Below are positions 39,347-47,857 of a stretch of 64,000 bases of DNA, one piece after another (within the stretch, counting starts at the first letter, position 1; each line of letters opens with the position of its first letter). The DNA comes from Leuconostoc mesenteroides subsp. mesenteroides ATCC 8293 (GTDB taxonomy: Bacteria > Bacillota > Bacilli > Lactobacillales > Lactobacillaceae). The position numbers and the translations under genes were made by a program. The stretch spans positions 1,395,001-1,459,000 of the forward strand of contig NC_008531.1 in assembly GCF_000014445.1 (NCBI RefSeq), given 5' to 3'. Below the pieces are notes generated by a model. That model had not been told where the DNA came from and searched no databases. It worked only from the letters and a program-made list of their open reading frames with translations.

Positions 39347-39976
39347 TTACATTGTACCAAACAAACGATCACCAGCATCGCCAAGTCCTGGCACGATGTA
39401 ACCATGTTCGTTTAAGCCTTCATCAAGAGAACCCGTATAAAGGTCAACATCTGGATGGGCTTCTTGCACTGCCTTAACACCTTCCGGTGCTGAAACAAGT
39501 GTAATCAACTTAATATGCTTTGCACCACGCTTCTTCAATGCTGAAATGGCATCTTTTGCTGAGCCACCAGTAGCCAACATTGGATCCACTAACAAGACAT
39601 CACGTTGGTCAATATCTTCTGGTAACTTGATGAAATACTCAACTGGTTCAAGTGTTTCTTCATCACGATACATACCAATATGCCCAATTTTAGCCGCTGG
39701 AATTAGTTGCACGATACCATCAACCATGCCTAGTCCGGCACGTAAGATTGGCACAACAGCAAGCTTTTTACCAGCAAGTTGCTTTTTGATCGTCTTAGTA
39801 ACTGGTGTCTCCACTTCAACGTCTTCCAATTGAAGATCACGACTTGCTTCATACGTCATTAGCATCGCAATTTCATCAACTAATGCACGAAAATCTTTGG
39901 TCCCAACATTCTTATTACGAATCATTGTAAGTTTATGTTGGATCAAAGGATGATCCATTACAACAAATTTTCCCAT
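39347..39976 (-). CDS. upp: Uracil phosphoribosyltransferase
   Basis: 209 residues. It makes UMP from uracil and PRPP in pyrimidine salvage. The PRPP-binding loop [17 protein letters not shown] and the C-terminal uracil-binding segment [16 protein letters not shown] are present. The opening [19 protein letters not shown] is standard. It has a single-gene layout with its own terminator. No close ribosome site is seen before the ATG; the start is supported by family alignment. Confidence 0.97.
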   Translation of the reverse strand: MGKFVVMDHPLIQHKLTMIRNKNVGTKDFRALVDEIAMLMTYEASRDLQLEDVEVETPVTKTIKKQLAGKKLAVVPILRAGLGMVDGIVQLIPAAKIGHIGMYRDEETLEPVEYFIKLPEDIDQRDVLLVDPMLATGGSAKDAISALKKRGAKHIKLITLVSAPEGVKAVQEAHPDVDLYTGSLDEGLNEHGYIVPGLGDAGDRLFGTM

Positions 39977-40129
39977 GATATTTTCGAATGCACACCACTT
40001 CCCTAATTTTTAGTGAAGCCATGAACACCTTTCCTTCCAATTCATTTTGCTATATAAAAGTATACCAAAAAAATTGACGTCAAGGCTAATTTTCTCATAA
40101 TTTAAACTGATACTAAAAACAAATCAATT

Positions 40130-41482
40130 TTAATCCAGTGCTGTAACGCGCTTGCTATTGGTTAACAAATAACCACTCACACCAAGAACCGTACCAACAA
40201 CTGCCGGCACAACCCAACCAAATCCAAGGACCGCAAACGGTACAAAGTGGTGATAACCATTAACTAAGCTTTGGACGTGGCTGGTTGTAGCCAATGGTGA
40301 ACTAGCTAATGCATCAAGGAACGCTGGTACAGTAACAGAGGCAACTACAAAACGATAAACTACTGGAGATTTTTTGAAATATTTACTAAAAAGCGATAAT
40401 AAGATTAAGACTAAGGCAAATGGATAAAGCAACATCAACACAGGTACTGACCAAGCAACAATGTTCGTCAATCCAGCATTAGCTGTAACGAATGATCCAA
40501 ATGCAATAACGCGTAGCCACCATAAGTAACTCACTTTTGGAAATACACGGTGCAAGTCTTGCGCAAATGATACAAACAACCCCATTGCTGTCGTAAAGAC
40601 AGCTAGTGTAACGATTACCCCTGTCAACGCCGTACCAAAGTTGCCCATATAGTGGCTAACAATTTGAGCAAAGGCAGCACCACCATTATCAGAAGCTTTG
40701 AACAAACCTAAGCTAGTAGTACCAACCAAAACCAATACCGCATATAATACCGCTTCAGCTAGGATGCTTAACAAACCAGCTTTTGCCAATACCTTAGATA
40801 CTTGTTGCTTTTGAAAGCCTAATCCTCTGACTGCGTACACAACTGATACCGCCAAAGCTAACAGCGCAATACCATCCATCGTATTGTAACCGTCCAGAAT
40901 TCCTTGAAATGCTGCATTACTTTGATAAGCAGCAGATACTGCTTGATGTGTATCCCCCATTGGCAAAACCAATGACAAAACAAGCACCACCAGTAACAAG
41001 CCTAGAAAGAGTGGATTAAGATATTTTCCGACCCATTTCAATAATCCCGATTCCTTGACAGTTAGGAAGTAAGCTAAGCCAAAGAACACAGCGGAAAATA
41101 CAAACATAACTACGCCTTGGTATCTAAGTGGTACAAAAGGCGCAATACCCATTGAAAAAGCTGTCGCTGCTGTACGCGGTGTCCCAAAAAATGGGCCAAT
41201 CGTCAAATGAATAGCTACCAAGAAAACCGTACCAAACCAAGGCGCTACTGGTTTAGCAATATCATAAACGCTTTGACTGTTTGTTAAGCTTACCGCCATC
41301 ATTGCCAAAAACGGCACAACCGTTCCGGTAATCAAGAAACCGATTGTCGCCGGTAACCAATTACCGCCTGATAATTGTCCCAATTGGATTGGAAAAATCA
41401 AATTTCCCGCCCCGAAAAACATCCCAAATATGAGTGATGCCACTAAAACTAATTGTTTCCATGTCAATTTTTTCTCAACCAT
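40130..41482 (-). CDS. brnQ: Branched-chain amino acid transporter (LIVCS family)
   Basis: 450 residues from the ATG at 41482, which has AGGAG seven bases upstream. A longer frame from 41503 reads through that site. It has about 12 transmembrane helices and the family opening LTWKQLVLVASLIFGMFFGAGNLIFP. It imports Leu, Ile and Val by cation symport. The gene is preceded by a leader with an isoleucine-rich peptide and a strong terminator, so its expression is probably controlled by charged tRNA-Ile through attenuation. Confidence 0.95.
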   Translation of the reverse strand: MVEKKLTWKQLVLVASLIFGMFFGAGNLIFPIQLGQLSGGNWLPATIGFLITGTVVPFLAMMAVSLTNSQSVYDIAKPVAPWFGTVFLVAIHLTIGPFFGTPRTAATAFSMGIAPFVPLRYQGVVMFVFSAVFFGLAYFLTVKESGLLKWVGKYLNPLFLGLLLVVLVLSLVLPMGDTHQAVSAAYQSNAAFQGILDGYNTMDGIALLALAVSVVYAVRGLGFQKQQVSKVLAKAGLLSILAEAVLYAVLVLVGTTSLGLFKASDNGGAAFAQIVSHYMGNFGTALTGVIVTLAVFTTAMGLFVSFAQDLHRVFPKVSYLWWLRVIAFGSFVTANAGLTNIVAWSVPVLMLLYPFALVLILLSLFSKYFKKSPVVYRFVVASVTVPAFLDALASSPLATTSHVQSLVNGYHHFVPFAVLGFGWVVPAVVGTVLGVSGYLLTNSKRVTALD

Positions 41483-41581
41483 TATTACTCTCCTATATTT
41501 CATGTTTTATTTTCTATAGCTAAACAAGCTATACTTTTAATGGCAACATTGTCATTTTCTCCTCTGTTTTATTAAGAAAAT

Positions 41582-41617
41582 AAAAAAGACGAGTTACTAT
41601 GAATCTAGTAGCTCGTC
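41582..41617 (-). terminator. Attenuator (terminator) in the brnQ leader
   Basis: A 12-bp stem (41588-41599 with 41606-41617, one G-T pair), a 6-base loop and TTTTTT on the minus strand. It lies about 100 bases before the brnQ start and after the leader peptide. A CAATCAGC at 41733-41740 (minus: within leader codons 4-6) pairs perfectly with 41631-41638 just upstream of the stem, giving a possible alternative fold. Confidence 0.8.
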
Positions 41618-41689
41618 TCTTAAACAATATCAATCAGCTACCTATCACGTTATGTTGTGATAGGCACTAAAAAATTTCAGCACTTATCA

Positions 41690-41749
41690 CTATCTAATGA
41701 TAATAATGCTGATAATAATTTGTTCAGTTGTTGCTGATTGGTATGTCAT
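41690..41749 (-). CDS. brnQ leader peptide, isoleucine-rich
   Basis: A 19-codon frame on the minus strand: MTYQSATTEQIIISIIIIR followed by TAG. Codons 11-13 and 15-18 are all Ile (seven of eight). It starts about 22 bases after the predicted transcription start. Ribosomes would stall here when charged tRNA-Ile is scarce and so change the fold of the downstream RNA. The ribosome site is modest (GAGA). Only the sequence pattern supports this; I know of no annotation for it. Confidence 0.75.
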   Translation of the reverse strand: MTYQSATTEQIIISIIIIR

Positions 41750-41777
41750 GTTATTTTCTCATTTACTTGATAATATT

Positions 41778-41806
41778 ATTAAAACAATTTTTATCCAATT
41801 TGTCAA
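41778..41806 (-). promoter_or_regulatory. Promoter of the brnQ leader
   Basis: TTGACA (41801-41806), a 17-base spacer and TTTAAT (41778-41783) on the minus strand. It lies just after the rplT terminator. Transcription from here would give a leader of about 290 bases before brnQ. Confidence 0.75.
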
Positions 41807-41818
41807 CTTTTAATCAAA

Positions 41819-41841
41819 ATAAAAAACGCCATAAGCGTTTT
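41819..41841 (-). terminator. Terminator of the infC-rpmI-rplT operon
   Basis: On the minus strand AACGC, a short loop and GCGTT form a small hairpin followed by TTTTT, about 12 bases after the rplT stop. Confidence 0.65.
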
Positions 41842-41852
41842 TAGTTTAATGA

Positions 41853-42272
41853 TTAACGTTCAACTGAAACAGTTGTGTCAGTTGTAGCCGCTGTACGTGC
41901 TTGAACCAAAACGTTGTCAGATGACAATGCTGCTTTGGCTTGATCAGCCAACTTTGTGAATGTGTCAAAGTCAGAAACAGCGATTTCAGCCAACATCTTA
42001 CGGTTCAATTCAACACCTGCCAATGTCAAACCGTGCATCAACTTTGAGTATGACAAACCGTTCATGCGTGCTGCTGCGTTGATACGAGCAATCCACAACT
42101 TACGGAAGTTACGCTTTGTGTTCTTACGATCACGGTAAGCGTACAAGTATGACTTGTAAACTTGTTGCTTAGCAACCTTATAATTAATACGACGTTGTCC
42201 ACGGTAACCCTTGGCCAACTTAACAAACTTTTTACGACGTGCGCGTGACACTGTACCACCCTTAACTCGCAT
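41853..42272 (-). CDS. rplT: 50S ribosomal protein L20
   Basis: 139 residues. The basic N-terminal arm [25 protein letters not shown] and the C-terminal globular part ([21 protein letters not shown]) are typical of L20, which binds 23S rRNA early in assembly and in Firmicutes also represses its own operon through the mRNA leader. It is about 20 residues longer than usual, with an Ala/Thr-rich tail. It follows rpmI by 44 bases. Confidence 0.97.
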   Translation of the reverse strand: MRVKGGTVSRARRKKFVKLAKGYRGQRRINYKVAKQQVYKSYLYAYRDRKNTKRNFRKLWIARINAAARMNGLSYSKLMHGLTLAGVELNRKMLAEIAVSDFDTFTKLADQAKAALSSDNVLVQARTAATTDTTVSVER

Positions 42273-42316
42273 GGGTATTTCCTCCTAGAAATTAAATAAT
42301 TAGACGTACCTTGAAA

Positions 42317-42514
42317 TTAGAGCGTGCTCAACATCTTAGCGTATGTCTTTACAGTCGTTGAATCCATCATGCGTGTACCACGCAATTGACGACGTTGCTT
42401 CTTTGTCTTACCGTGGAAACGGTGTGAAGTATAAGCTGAAGCTGACTTCAAGCCACCATTGGCTGTCTTCTTAAAGCGCTTTGCTGATGCGCGGTGTGTC
42501 TTCATCTTTGGCAT
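42317..42514 (-). CDS. rpmI: 50S ribosomal protein L35
   Basis: 65 residues, very basic. [20 protein letters not shown] is the standard start of L35, and the length is normal. It is the middle gene of infC-rpmI-rplT. Confidence 0.97.
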   Translation of the reverse strand: MPKMKTHRASAKRFKKTANGGLKSASAYTSHRFHGKTKKQRRQLRGTRMMDSTTVKTYAKMLSTL

Positions 42515-42579
42515 GTGACCAATTCTCCTACTTTACGATTTTTGTTTATGCTTACTATAGCAAGCTACTAAACACTAAC

Positions 42580-43101
42580 TTACTTGGCATCGCGTGGTGC
42601 CAAGACCAAAAACATTTGGCGGCCGTCCATTTTGGCACGTTGTTCAACCTTGGCGATGTCATTAAGTTCTTCAGCCATGCGGTCTAAGACCTCACGACCA
42701 ATGTCTTGGTGAGTAATCATACGACCACGGAAACGCAAATTAAGCTTAACCTTATTCCCTTGTGACAGGAACTTAATTGCTGCTTTCTTACGTGTTTCGA
42801 AATCGCCAGAATCAATCACTGGTGACATGCGAACTTCTTTAACTTGAACAATTTTTTGGTTTTTACGTTGTTCTTTTTGCTTCTTTTGAGCTTCGAACTT
42901 CGCTTTACCCCAATCCATGATCTTGGCAACTGGAACTTCTGCATTAGCTTGCACCAATACCAAGTCCATGTCTGCATCATTCGCTAACTGTTGTGCGTCA
43001 CGTGTTGACATTTCTTCTTGCTTACCATCGTGGATAAGCAAAACACGTGGGGCGCGGATATTTTCGTTGACTAAATCAACTTGTCGTGGTTGACGTGCTA
43101 T
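42580..43101 (-). CDS. infC: Translation initiation factor IF-3, apparently with an AUA start codon
   Basis: 173 residues if read from the ATA at 43101. The shorter frame beginning at a TTG (43041) lacks the conserved N-terminal [16 protein letters not shown], which is encoded in frame upstream. The only plausible initiator for this part is the ATA, with GGAGG about nine bases upstream. IF-3 rejects non-canonical start codons, and infC genes of other bacteria use AUU or similar for autoregulation, so AUA fits the family's habit. The rest is standard, including [13 protein letters not shown] and [13 protein letters not shown]. Regulation is likely both by start codon and by the upstream leader. 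Confidence 0.88.
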   Translation of the reverse strand: MARQPRQVDLVNENIRAPRVLLIHDGKQEEMSTRDAQQLANDADMDLVLVQANAEVPVAKIMDWGKAKFEAQKKQKEQRKNQKIVQVKEVRMSPVIDSGDFETRKKAAIKFLSQGNKVKLNLRFRGRMITHQDIGREVLDRMAEELNDIAKVEQRAKMDGRQMFLVLAPRDAK

Positions 43102-43262
43102 TGTCAGGCACCTCCAAATTTATTTTGTGAATCAAGAAGAAAAGTGGGCCAAGAACTTAATCTTTACCCACTTCCACACTTGCAGTACTTTCGTACAACT
43201 GTATCTGCCAAGCAACATAGTCACTTGGCGAGAAGCGGGTGCTTCTACTTGTTCAACATCTA
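43102..43262 (-). ncRNA. infC leader (candidate L20-type autoregulatory leader)
   Basis: About 160 bases between promoter and infC with several hairpins on the minus strand: AGAAGC/GCTTCT, GCCAAG/CTTGGC, GTAC-rich loop and AGTGGG/CCCACT. Structured leaders before infC-rpmI-rplT are known in Firmicutes, where L20 binds them. I assign it by position and structure, not by a covariance search. Confidence 0.6.
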
Positions 43263-43264
43263 TT

Positions 43265-43293
43265 AGTTTACTCTGTTTCCTCATTTTTGTCAA
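43265..43293 (-). promoter_or_regulatory. Promoter of infC-rpmI-rplT
   Basis: TTGACA (43288-43293), a 17-base spacer and TAAACT (43265-43270) on the minus strand. It overlaps the 3' end of the upstream membrane-protein gene. Confidence 0.75.
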
Positions 43294-43918
43294 CTACATT
43301 GTGGATAAGGCTAATACCAAAGTGACTGATGACCAGAATGGCAAACTGTACGCCAGCAAATAGTGTAACAAACGCCAGCATATGCATACTAGTTGATGAC
43401 ACGACCAACCTTGCCACGCGATGTGTTTGTGTGAAAACATCCCAAGAATTCAAACGTAAAAAACGGCCAAGATAAATACCAACACTGGCAATCAATGACA
43501 AGCCAAATATCAGAACCAATTGTAATAGTTCATGCCTTCTATGGAAATAATGCTTTAAAATCAGTTCGATACTTAACATCCCCAAAACAACGCCCATAAA
43601 GACCCCTGCTGCTAACACCGCGTAATTGAAGTATTGCATACGAACAGTGAGTCCGATACCAATATATTGCAGATGAATAAAATCGGTAATCATATACATC
43701 GTATTTGGATAAAATAATAGCCATAACAAGCTGAAAATAATTTGTATGGATCGGCGTTTACTAATATTTACAATAATGGCAAAATCTAATGGCAACAACG
43801 CCAAAAAAATGTTCCAATTCAGGAAAGTAAAATGCGTTGGTGTTAGTAAAACAAACCCAAAAAATAATAATACAATGACATGTATCGCTAAAACACTTGT
43901 TATGTCTTGTTTCTTCAT
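43268..43918 (-). CDS. DUF1361 family membrane protein
   Basis: 216 residues with about six or seven transmembrane helices. The segment LLWLLFYPNTMYMITDFIHL is typical of DUF1361 proteins, whose function is not known. The ATG has a GAGG upstream. Its 3' end contains the infC promoter. Nothing nearby suggests a specific role. Confidence 0.82.
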   Translation of the reverse strand: MKKQDITSVLAIHVIVLLFFGFVLLTPTHFTFLNWNIFLALLPLDFAIIVNISKRRSIQIIFSLLWLLFYPNTMYMITDFIHLQYIGIGLTVRMQYFNYAVLAAGVFMGVVLGMLSIELILKHYFHRRHELLQLVLIFGLSLIASVGIYLGRFLRLNSWDVFTQTHRVARLVVSSTSMHMLAFVTLFAGVQFAILVISHFGISLIHNVVDKNEETE

Positions 43919-44087
43919 ATATACCCAACCTCTACAAACAATTTATAAACTATTTTATACGAAATTGTTAACTAACAATCACTTACTATTATTGTAACAT
44001 GGACGACAATTGTCTTTTAGTTTGAAATTTCAACACAAGTTAAATTTTGTGTTGTACACTCAAATTAAATAGAAAAAGGAGAAAAAA

Positions 44088-44150
44088 TGATTCAAAATAA
44101 TAAACGAGTTATCGAAAGCAACATCGTATTTATTCATTCTGATTGGTAGT
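44088..44150 (+). CDS. Possible 20-residue upstream ORF in the pnuC leader
   Basis: MIQNNKRVIESNIVFIHSDW followed by TAG, with a very strong AAAGGAG ribosome site six bases upstream. It lies about 100 bases before pnuC. It could be a leader peptide or a chance frame. No codon bias toward one amino acid is evident. Confidence 0.35.
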
Positions 44151-44179
44151 GGTTTTATCAAACAAACCCCAATATAACG

Positions 44180-44248
44180 GCATTTTTAATCTCAATCAGA
44201 AAGGTGCAGTGCTATCCAACGGATACCTATCACTGCAAGTGTTACGCT
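44180..44248 (+). promoter_or_regulatory. Hairpin leader directly before pnuC
   Basis: GCAGTG and CACTGC enclose an inner TATCC-AAC-GGATA hairpin, and the pnuC ATG follows 12 bases later without a normal ribosome site. AGAAAGG lies just before the hairpin, so folding would bring it close to the ATG. Further upstream (about 44030-44056) AACACAA and TTGTGTT form a possible operator. I could not match this to a known riboswitch. Confidence 0.4.
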
Positions 44249-45043
44249 ATGTCTTCAAAAAAAATTACATTTAAAGATTTATTTTCATTCAAGTGGTACG
44301 TTCATCAGATGTCTGGCTGGACAAGGACCTCATACATTCTATTAATTTTTGGTTATCTCGTCATTACCTATAGCTCATTCTTTGCCGGTTCTCCCATTAA
44401 TCATATGACATGGTGGACATTTGTCGCCGCAATCCTAGGATTTACAACAACATTGGCCATCACCAATGCACGGCCCTTAAATGGCGTTTTCGGTTTACTT
44501 TCTGCTTTAATTTATATCGCGATGGCACTCCAAGCCAATAACCCCGCCGATGCGGTATTACAAGCCGTATATATTGTATTACTTGATATTCCCGTTTTAA
44601 TCATGCCTGGCTGGGCAATGGATGTTGAAAAGCGGATTCGGTTCATACACGAAACCGATGCTCGTGGTGAAAAGCATGGTAAATCTTTTTGGTACCCTGT
44701 GCTTATCGGATCAGCAATCGTCGCTTTCATTGCAGCTTATCTATTTGAAACACAAGTTTTGCACACACCAAGACCAGTTGCTGATTCAGCTGTCTTGGCA
44801 ACTGGCCTCGTTGGTGCCCTGTTAACAACTTTCCGTTTTTCAGAAGCTTTTGCCATGTGGCTTATTCAGGGCGTTGCTCAAGTACTATTATGGGGATTGA
44901 CTGCTGTCCATGGCGATGCAAACTGGGTCTTATTTTTAACCTATATGCTATATGTCGGTAATGACTTGATCGGTGTCTTTCAATCTTCATGGTTCCACCA
45001 TAAGGTATATACTCAAGAAATTATCCAATCCCATGTCAAGTAA
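44249..45043 (+). CDS. pnuC: PnuC family transporter (nicotinamide riboside type)
   Basis: 264 residues from the ATG at 44249. The frame is open to a GTG at 44204, but those codons form a hairpin and are not conserved-looking. It has about seven transmembrane helices. Family features are the Trp-rich segments near FSFKWYVHQMSGWTR and the loop around TTLAITNARPLNGVFGLLSALIY. PnuC proteins import nicotinamide riboside or related vitamins by facilitated diffusion. The substrate cannot be fixed from sequence alone, since thiamine- and riboflavin-type relatives exist. Confidence 0.85.
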   Translation: MSSKKITFKDLFSFKWYVHQMSGWTRTSYILLIFGYLVITYSSFFAGSPINHMTWWTFVAAILGFTTTLAITNARPLNGVFGLLSALIYIAMALQANNPADAVLQAVYIVLLDIPVLIMPGWAMDVEKRIRFIHETDARGEKHGKSFWYPVLIGSAIVAFIAAYLFETQVLHTPRPVADSAVLATGLVGALLTTFRFSEAFAMWLIQGVAQVLLWGLTAVHGDANWVLFLTYMLYVGNDLIGVFQSSWFHHKVYTQEIIQSHVK

Positions 45044-45139
45044 ATTTCCTTGACATTAATAAGCCGTAGCCCTTGACAAATATTTAAAACTTCGGTAAAC
45101 TTGACTAGTTGATAAATTGAAACGAAAGGAGGTGCTCTT

Positions 45140-45313
45140 ATGGCTACCCCATCAAACAAGAATTCAAAGTCTCACAAGCGTAATCGTCGCGGTCACATCG
45201 GCTTGAACGTTCCTAACATTGTTTTGGATCAAACAACGGGTGAATATCGCGTTTCACACCGCGTTTCACCTTCTGGTGTTTACAACGGCAAGCAAGTTAT
45301 TGATAAAAAGTAA
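45140..45313 (+). CDS. rpmF: 50S ribosomal protein L32
   Basis: 57 residues, starting [19 protein letters not shown], with AAAGGAGG upstream of the ATG. The zinc-binding Cys residues of the C+ form are absent, so this is the zinc-independent paralogue form. It is a single-gene unit with its own terminator. Confidence 0.95.
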   Translation: MATPSNKNSKSHKRNRRGHIGLNVPNIVLDQTTGEYRVSHRVSPSGVYNGKQVIDKK

Positions 45314-45321
45314 CAATGACA

Positions 45322-45347
45322 CTCGTTCATAATGAACGGGTTTTTTT
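45322..45347 (+). terminator. Terminator of rpmF
   Basis: CTCGTTCA and TGAACGGG pair, followed by TTTTTTT. Confidence 0.85.
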
Positions 45348-45372
45348 GTTTAAAGGCAAAAACTAATTACCT

Positions 45373-46005
45373 ATGATTAAAATAAAAGAAGCCGCGGTTG
45401 ATTCCGTGCAGCGCGCTCGTGAAATGATATCACGTGGGGCCAATCGTATTGAATTAAATTCACGACTTGATTTAGGTGGCATTACACCTGATACTAAAAA
45501 AATTATTGATACATTAGCAATTGCTAATGAGTTACCTGTTGTTATCATGGTTCGCCCACGTGGTGGTGATTTTGAATATAGTAGTAGTGAAGTCGAACAA
45601 ATGTTGGATACCATGCAAATAATTGCTGATGTTGGCGGTGAGATAGTCACTTTTGGTGCTGTCTCCGCCGATGAACTAGACTTTGATAGTATGTCTATTT
45701 TAATTGGTTGCGCTCATAAATTGCATTTACAAGTTGTCATGCATATGGCATTTGATCAAATCGCAAACCATAAACAACAAAATGCGATGAATTGGCTATC
45801 TGACCATGGTGTCAAGCGGATACTAACTCATGGTGGTCCACTGTCAGTACCAATCATGCAGTCGCTGCCCCATTTGCAAACACTAGTCAACAGCGCCCCA
45901 GCAAATTTAACAATTTTACCTGGTGGCGGTGTAACAAAAATGAATGCTGAAGCCATAGCTAATATTCTAGGCGTTAATGAGGTCCATGGCACACAAATTG
46001 TTTAA
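45373..46005 (+). CDS. cutC: CutC family protein
   Basis: 210 residues, TIM-barrel. The segments RGANRIELNSRLDLGGITPD, VIMVRPRGGDF, FGAVSADELDFDSM and HGVKRILTHGG are typical. CutC was first linked to copper tolerance; the true activity is uncertain. The ribosome site is weak. It is followed after 37 bases by an SDR-like gene on the same strand, probably in one transcript. Confidence 0.92.
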   Translation: MIKIKEAAVDSVQRAREMISRGANRIELNSRLDLGGITPDTKKIIDTLAIANELPVVIMVRPRGGDFEYSSSEVEQMLDTMQIIADVGGEIVTFGAVSADELDFDSMSILIGCAHKLHLQVVMHMAFDQIANHKQQNAMNWLSDHGVKRILTHGGPLSVPIMQSLPHLQTLVNSAPANLTILPGGGVTKMNAEAIANILGVNEVHGTQIV

Positions 46006-46042
46006 TTTTTAGCACGATACGATTTTAAAATCAAGGAGAGCT

Positions 46043-46687
46043 ATGATGGATAACAAAAAAATAATTGTTGTTGGTGGGACAGGTTTTGTTGGTCAGGGCG
46101 TCTTATCAGCTTTGAACAACAAGAACTTTGAATTGCATAGTTTATCACGGCACCAATTCATTCCCTCTGACGCAACTGACCAAGTCACTTACCACGCTGC
46201 TGATTTAAATAAGCCTGGAGAATGGCAAGATTTGCTCAGAGAAGCGGATTGGGTTGTCGATGCTGTAGGAATATTGCTACCCAACCCTTTCAAACATATT
46301 AATTACCAAAACAGTAGCGTTCAGCCCGCGCAAAGACTCTTGGATGTTCTTGCGACAACGCACCAAACTAAGTTTTTGTTTGTATCCGCCAATGTGACAC
46401 CCTTCTTTTTAAATGCCTATTTGCGGGCCAAATTAACCGTAGAACACTCGGCTAAAGCCCTATTAAACGACAGAGCTTATAATGTTTATCCTGGTATTGT
46501 CTATGATAAATCAAGAATTTATTCTTATATTCCCGCTATTATTCTTGTAACCCTGCAACGCATCCCTGGATTAAAATTTTTACAGCGTTATCGTCCTGTA
46601 AGTCGCAAAACCTTTGCTATAGAAGTTGAAAATATTTTAAATGGCAAGGAAAGCGCCCTATTGAAACGAAATATAAAAATAAAATAA
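46043..46687 (+). CDS. Atypical short-chain dehydrogenase-like NAD(P)-binding protein
   Basis: 214 residues. The N-terminal Rossmann motif VVGGTGFVGQGVL is followed by a fold like the NmrA/complex I NDUFA9-type atypical SDRs. The classical catalytic YxxxK is replaced by a YLRAKLTVE segment. It may sense or bind NAD(P) or act as a reductase. AAGGAG lies well placed before the ATG. It is probably cotranscribed with cutC. Confidence 0.78.
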   Translation: MMDNKKIIVVGGTGFVGQGVLSALNNKNFELHSLSRHQFIPSDATDQVTYHAADLNKPGEWQDLLREADWVVDAVGILLPNPFKHINYQNSSVQPAQRLLDVLATTHQTKFLFVSANVTPFFLNAYLRAKLTVEHSAKALLNDRAYNVYPGIVYDKSRIYSYIPAIILVTLQRIPGLKFLQRYRPVSRKTFAIEVENILNGKESALLKRNIKIK

Positions 46688-46693
46688 CTGCTG

Positions 46694-46730
46694 AAAAAGC
46701 GTTCGACTAAATCATTTAGCCGAACGCTTT
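46694..46730. terminator. Bidirectional terminator between the SDR gene and the SemiSWEET gene
   Basis: AAAAGCGTTCG and CGAACGCTTTT pair, with an inner CTAAA/TTTAG stem and A/T tracts on both sides. It serves the two convergent genes. Confidence 0.9.
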
Positions 46731-46750
46731 TATTATCTATAACTTGATTT

Positions 46751-47065
46751 TTAATAAACATAGACCGTTACTACCGTAACAACACCGAAAATTACACCTG
46801 GTATATTAGCTAGAATAACAGGCCAATCCTTATAGGTCTTTAGCCAGCCATAAGTCACCCACAAAGTTGCATTGACCGTGGCACACAATGGTTGAAGTAC
46901 CGATACAGGATTTCCGGATAGATTAGCTGTAATCTGTGGAATATAAGAAATATACATCAAACAACAAAATACTACCGCTACCTTACTTAACAGTTTCAGA
47001 AATCTAATTCTCTCTTGACTAACTTCTTTTCTTGACTCTTTCGGGACGTAATTGTCGTAATTCAT
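46751..47065 (-). CDS. SemiSWEET-type sugar transporter (PQ-loop family)
   Basis: 104 residues with three transmembrane helices after a charged N-terminal stretch of about 25 residues. The signature YISYIPQI in helix 1, NPVSVLQPLCATVNATLWVTYGWLKTYKDWPVILANIPG in helices 2-3 match SemiSWEETs, which dimerise to carry sugars by facilitated diffusion. The ATG has AAAGGA upstream. The substrate is unknown; sucrose or hexose uptake or efflux would fit a fructan-forming species. Confidence 0.88.
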   Translation of the reverse strand: MNYDNYVPKESRKEVSQERIRFLKLLSKVAVVFCCLMYISYIPQITANLSGNPVSVLQPLCATVNATLWVTYGWLKTYKDWPVILANIPGVIFGVVTVVTVYVY

Positions 47066-47205
47066 TGGGTTCCTTTCATATGTAAATACAATGTTTTCAT
47101 TATAACATTATGTGATTTTTATGTAAAATACGCCACAAATATTGCTTTTTATTTTAGGATGAATGCTATGTTCGTCACATTCAAAAATTTAATTTAAAAT
47201 GATTC

Positions 47206-47259
47206 TTGATTTTTGAATTCAGAACGTTGTATAATAAAAACAGATTAGAATTGTTCTAA
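47206..47259 (+). promoter_or_regulatory. Promoter and PerR-like operator of ahpC
   Basis: TTGATT (47206-47211), an 18-base spacer and TATAAT (47230-47235). Ten bases on, TTAGAATTGTTCTAA (47245-47259) is a 7-1-7 palindrome close to the PerR box TTATAATNATTATAA. Position after the -10 and the peroxide-related genes fit peroxide-inducible repression. Confidence 0.65.
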
Positions 47260-47277
47260 CAAAGAAAAGGAGAAATT

Positions 47278-47847
47278 ATGACTACAAATTTTATTGATTC
47301 AGAAATAACAGATTTCAAAGTGAATGCATACCACGATGGTGATTTCACAGAAGTAACTAAGCAAGATACCTTAGGTAAATGGGGTGTTTATTTCTTCTAC
47401 CCTGCCGACTTCTCATTTGTTTGCCCTACTGAATTGGGTGACTTAGCTGATCACTACGCTGACTTCCAAAATATTAATGCTGAAATTTATTCTGTATCTG
47501 AAGACAGCGAGTTTGTTCACAAGGCTTGGGCAGAAGCTACGGATACAATTGCTAAAGTAAAGTATCCTATGTTGGCTGATCCAGCTGGTAAGTTGGCTCG
47601 TTTCTTTAATGTTTTAGACGAAGATGCAGGCTTGGCTTTCCGTGCAACTTTCATTGTTGATCCTGAAGGAAAAATTCAGTCATATACCATCAACAACATG
47701 GGTATTGGCCGCAATGCTGAAGAAATCTTACGTACACTTGAAGCTGCACAATTCGTTGCTGAACATGGGGACCGTGTCTGCCCTGCCAATTGGCACCCTG
47801 GTGAAGACACAATTGCTCCGAGCTTAGACTTAGTTGGTAAAATTTAG
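47278..47847 (+). CDS. ahpC: Alkyl hydroperoxide reductase subunit C (2-Cys peroxiredoxin)
   Basis: 189 residues. The peroxidatic Cys is in DFSFVCPTELGDL and the resolving Cys in RVCPANWHPGE near the C-terminus. It reduces hydrogen peroxide, organic peroxides and peroxynitrite, and is recycled by the flavoprotein encoded 11 bases downstream. It has an AAAGGAG ribosome site and is preceded by a PerR-like box. Leuconostoc lacks a haem catalase of its own, so this system should matter in air. Confidence 0.97.
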   Translation: MTTNFIDSEITDFKVNAYHDGDFTEVTKQDTLGKWGVYFFYPADFSFVCPTELGDLADHYADFQNINAEIYSVSEDSEFVHKAWAEATDTIAKVKYPMLADPAGKLARFFNVLDEDAGLAFRATFIVDPEGKIQSYTINNMGIGRNAEEILRTLEAAQFVAEHGDRVCPANWHPGEDTIAPSLDLVGKI

Positions 47848-47857
47848 AGGTTACGCA

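Noticed and set aside
41582..41806. brnQ leader considered as a T-box
   Set aside because: No T-box motif (AGGGTGGNACCGCG type) or specifier-loop architecture was seen, while a clear Ile-rich leader peptide is present.
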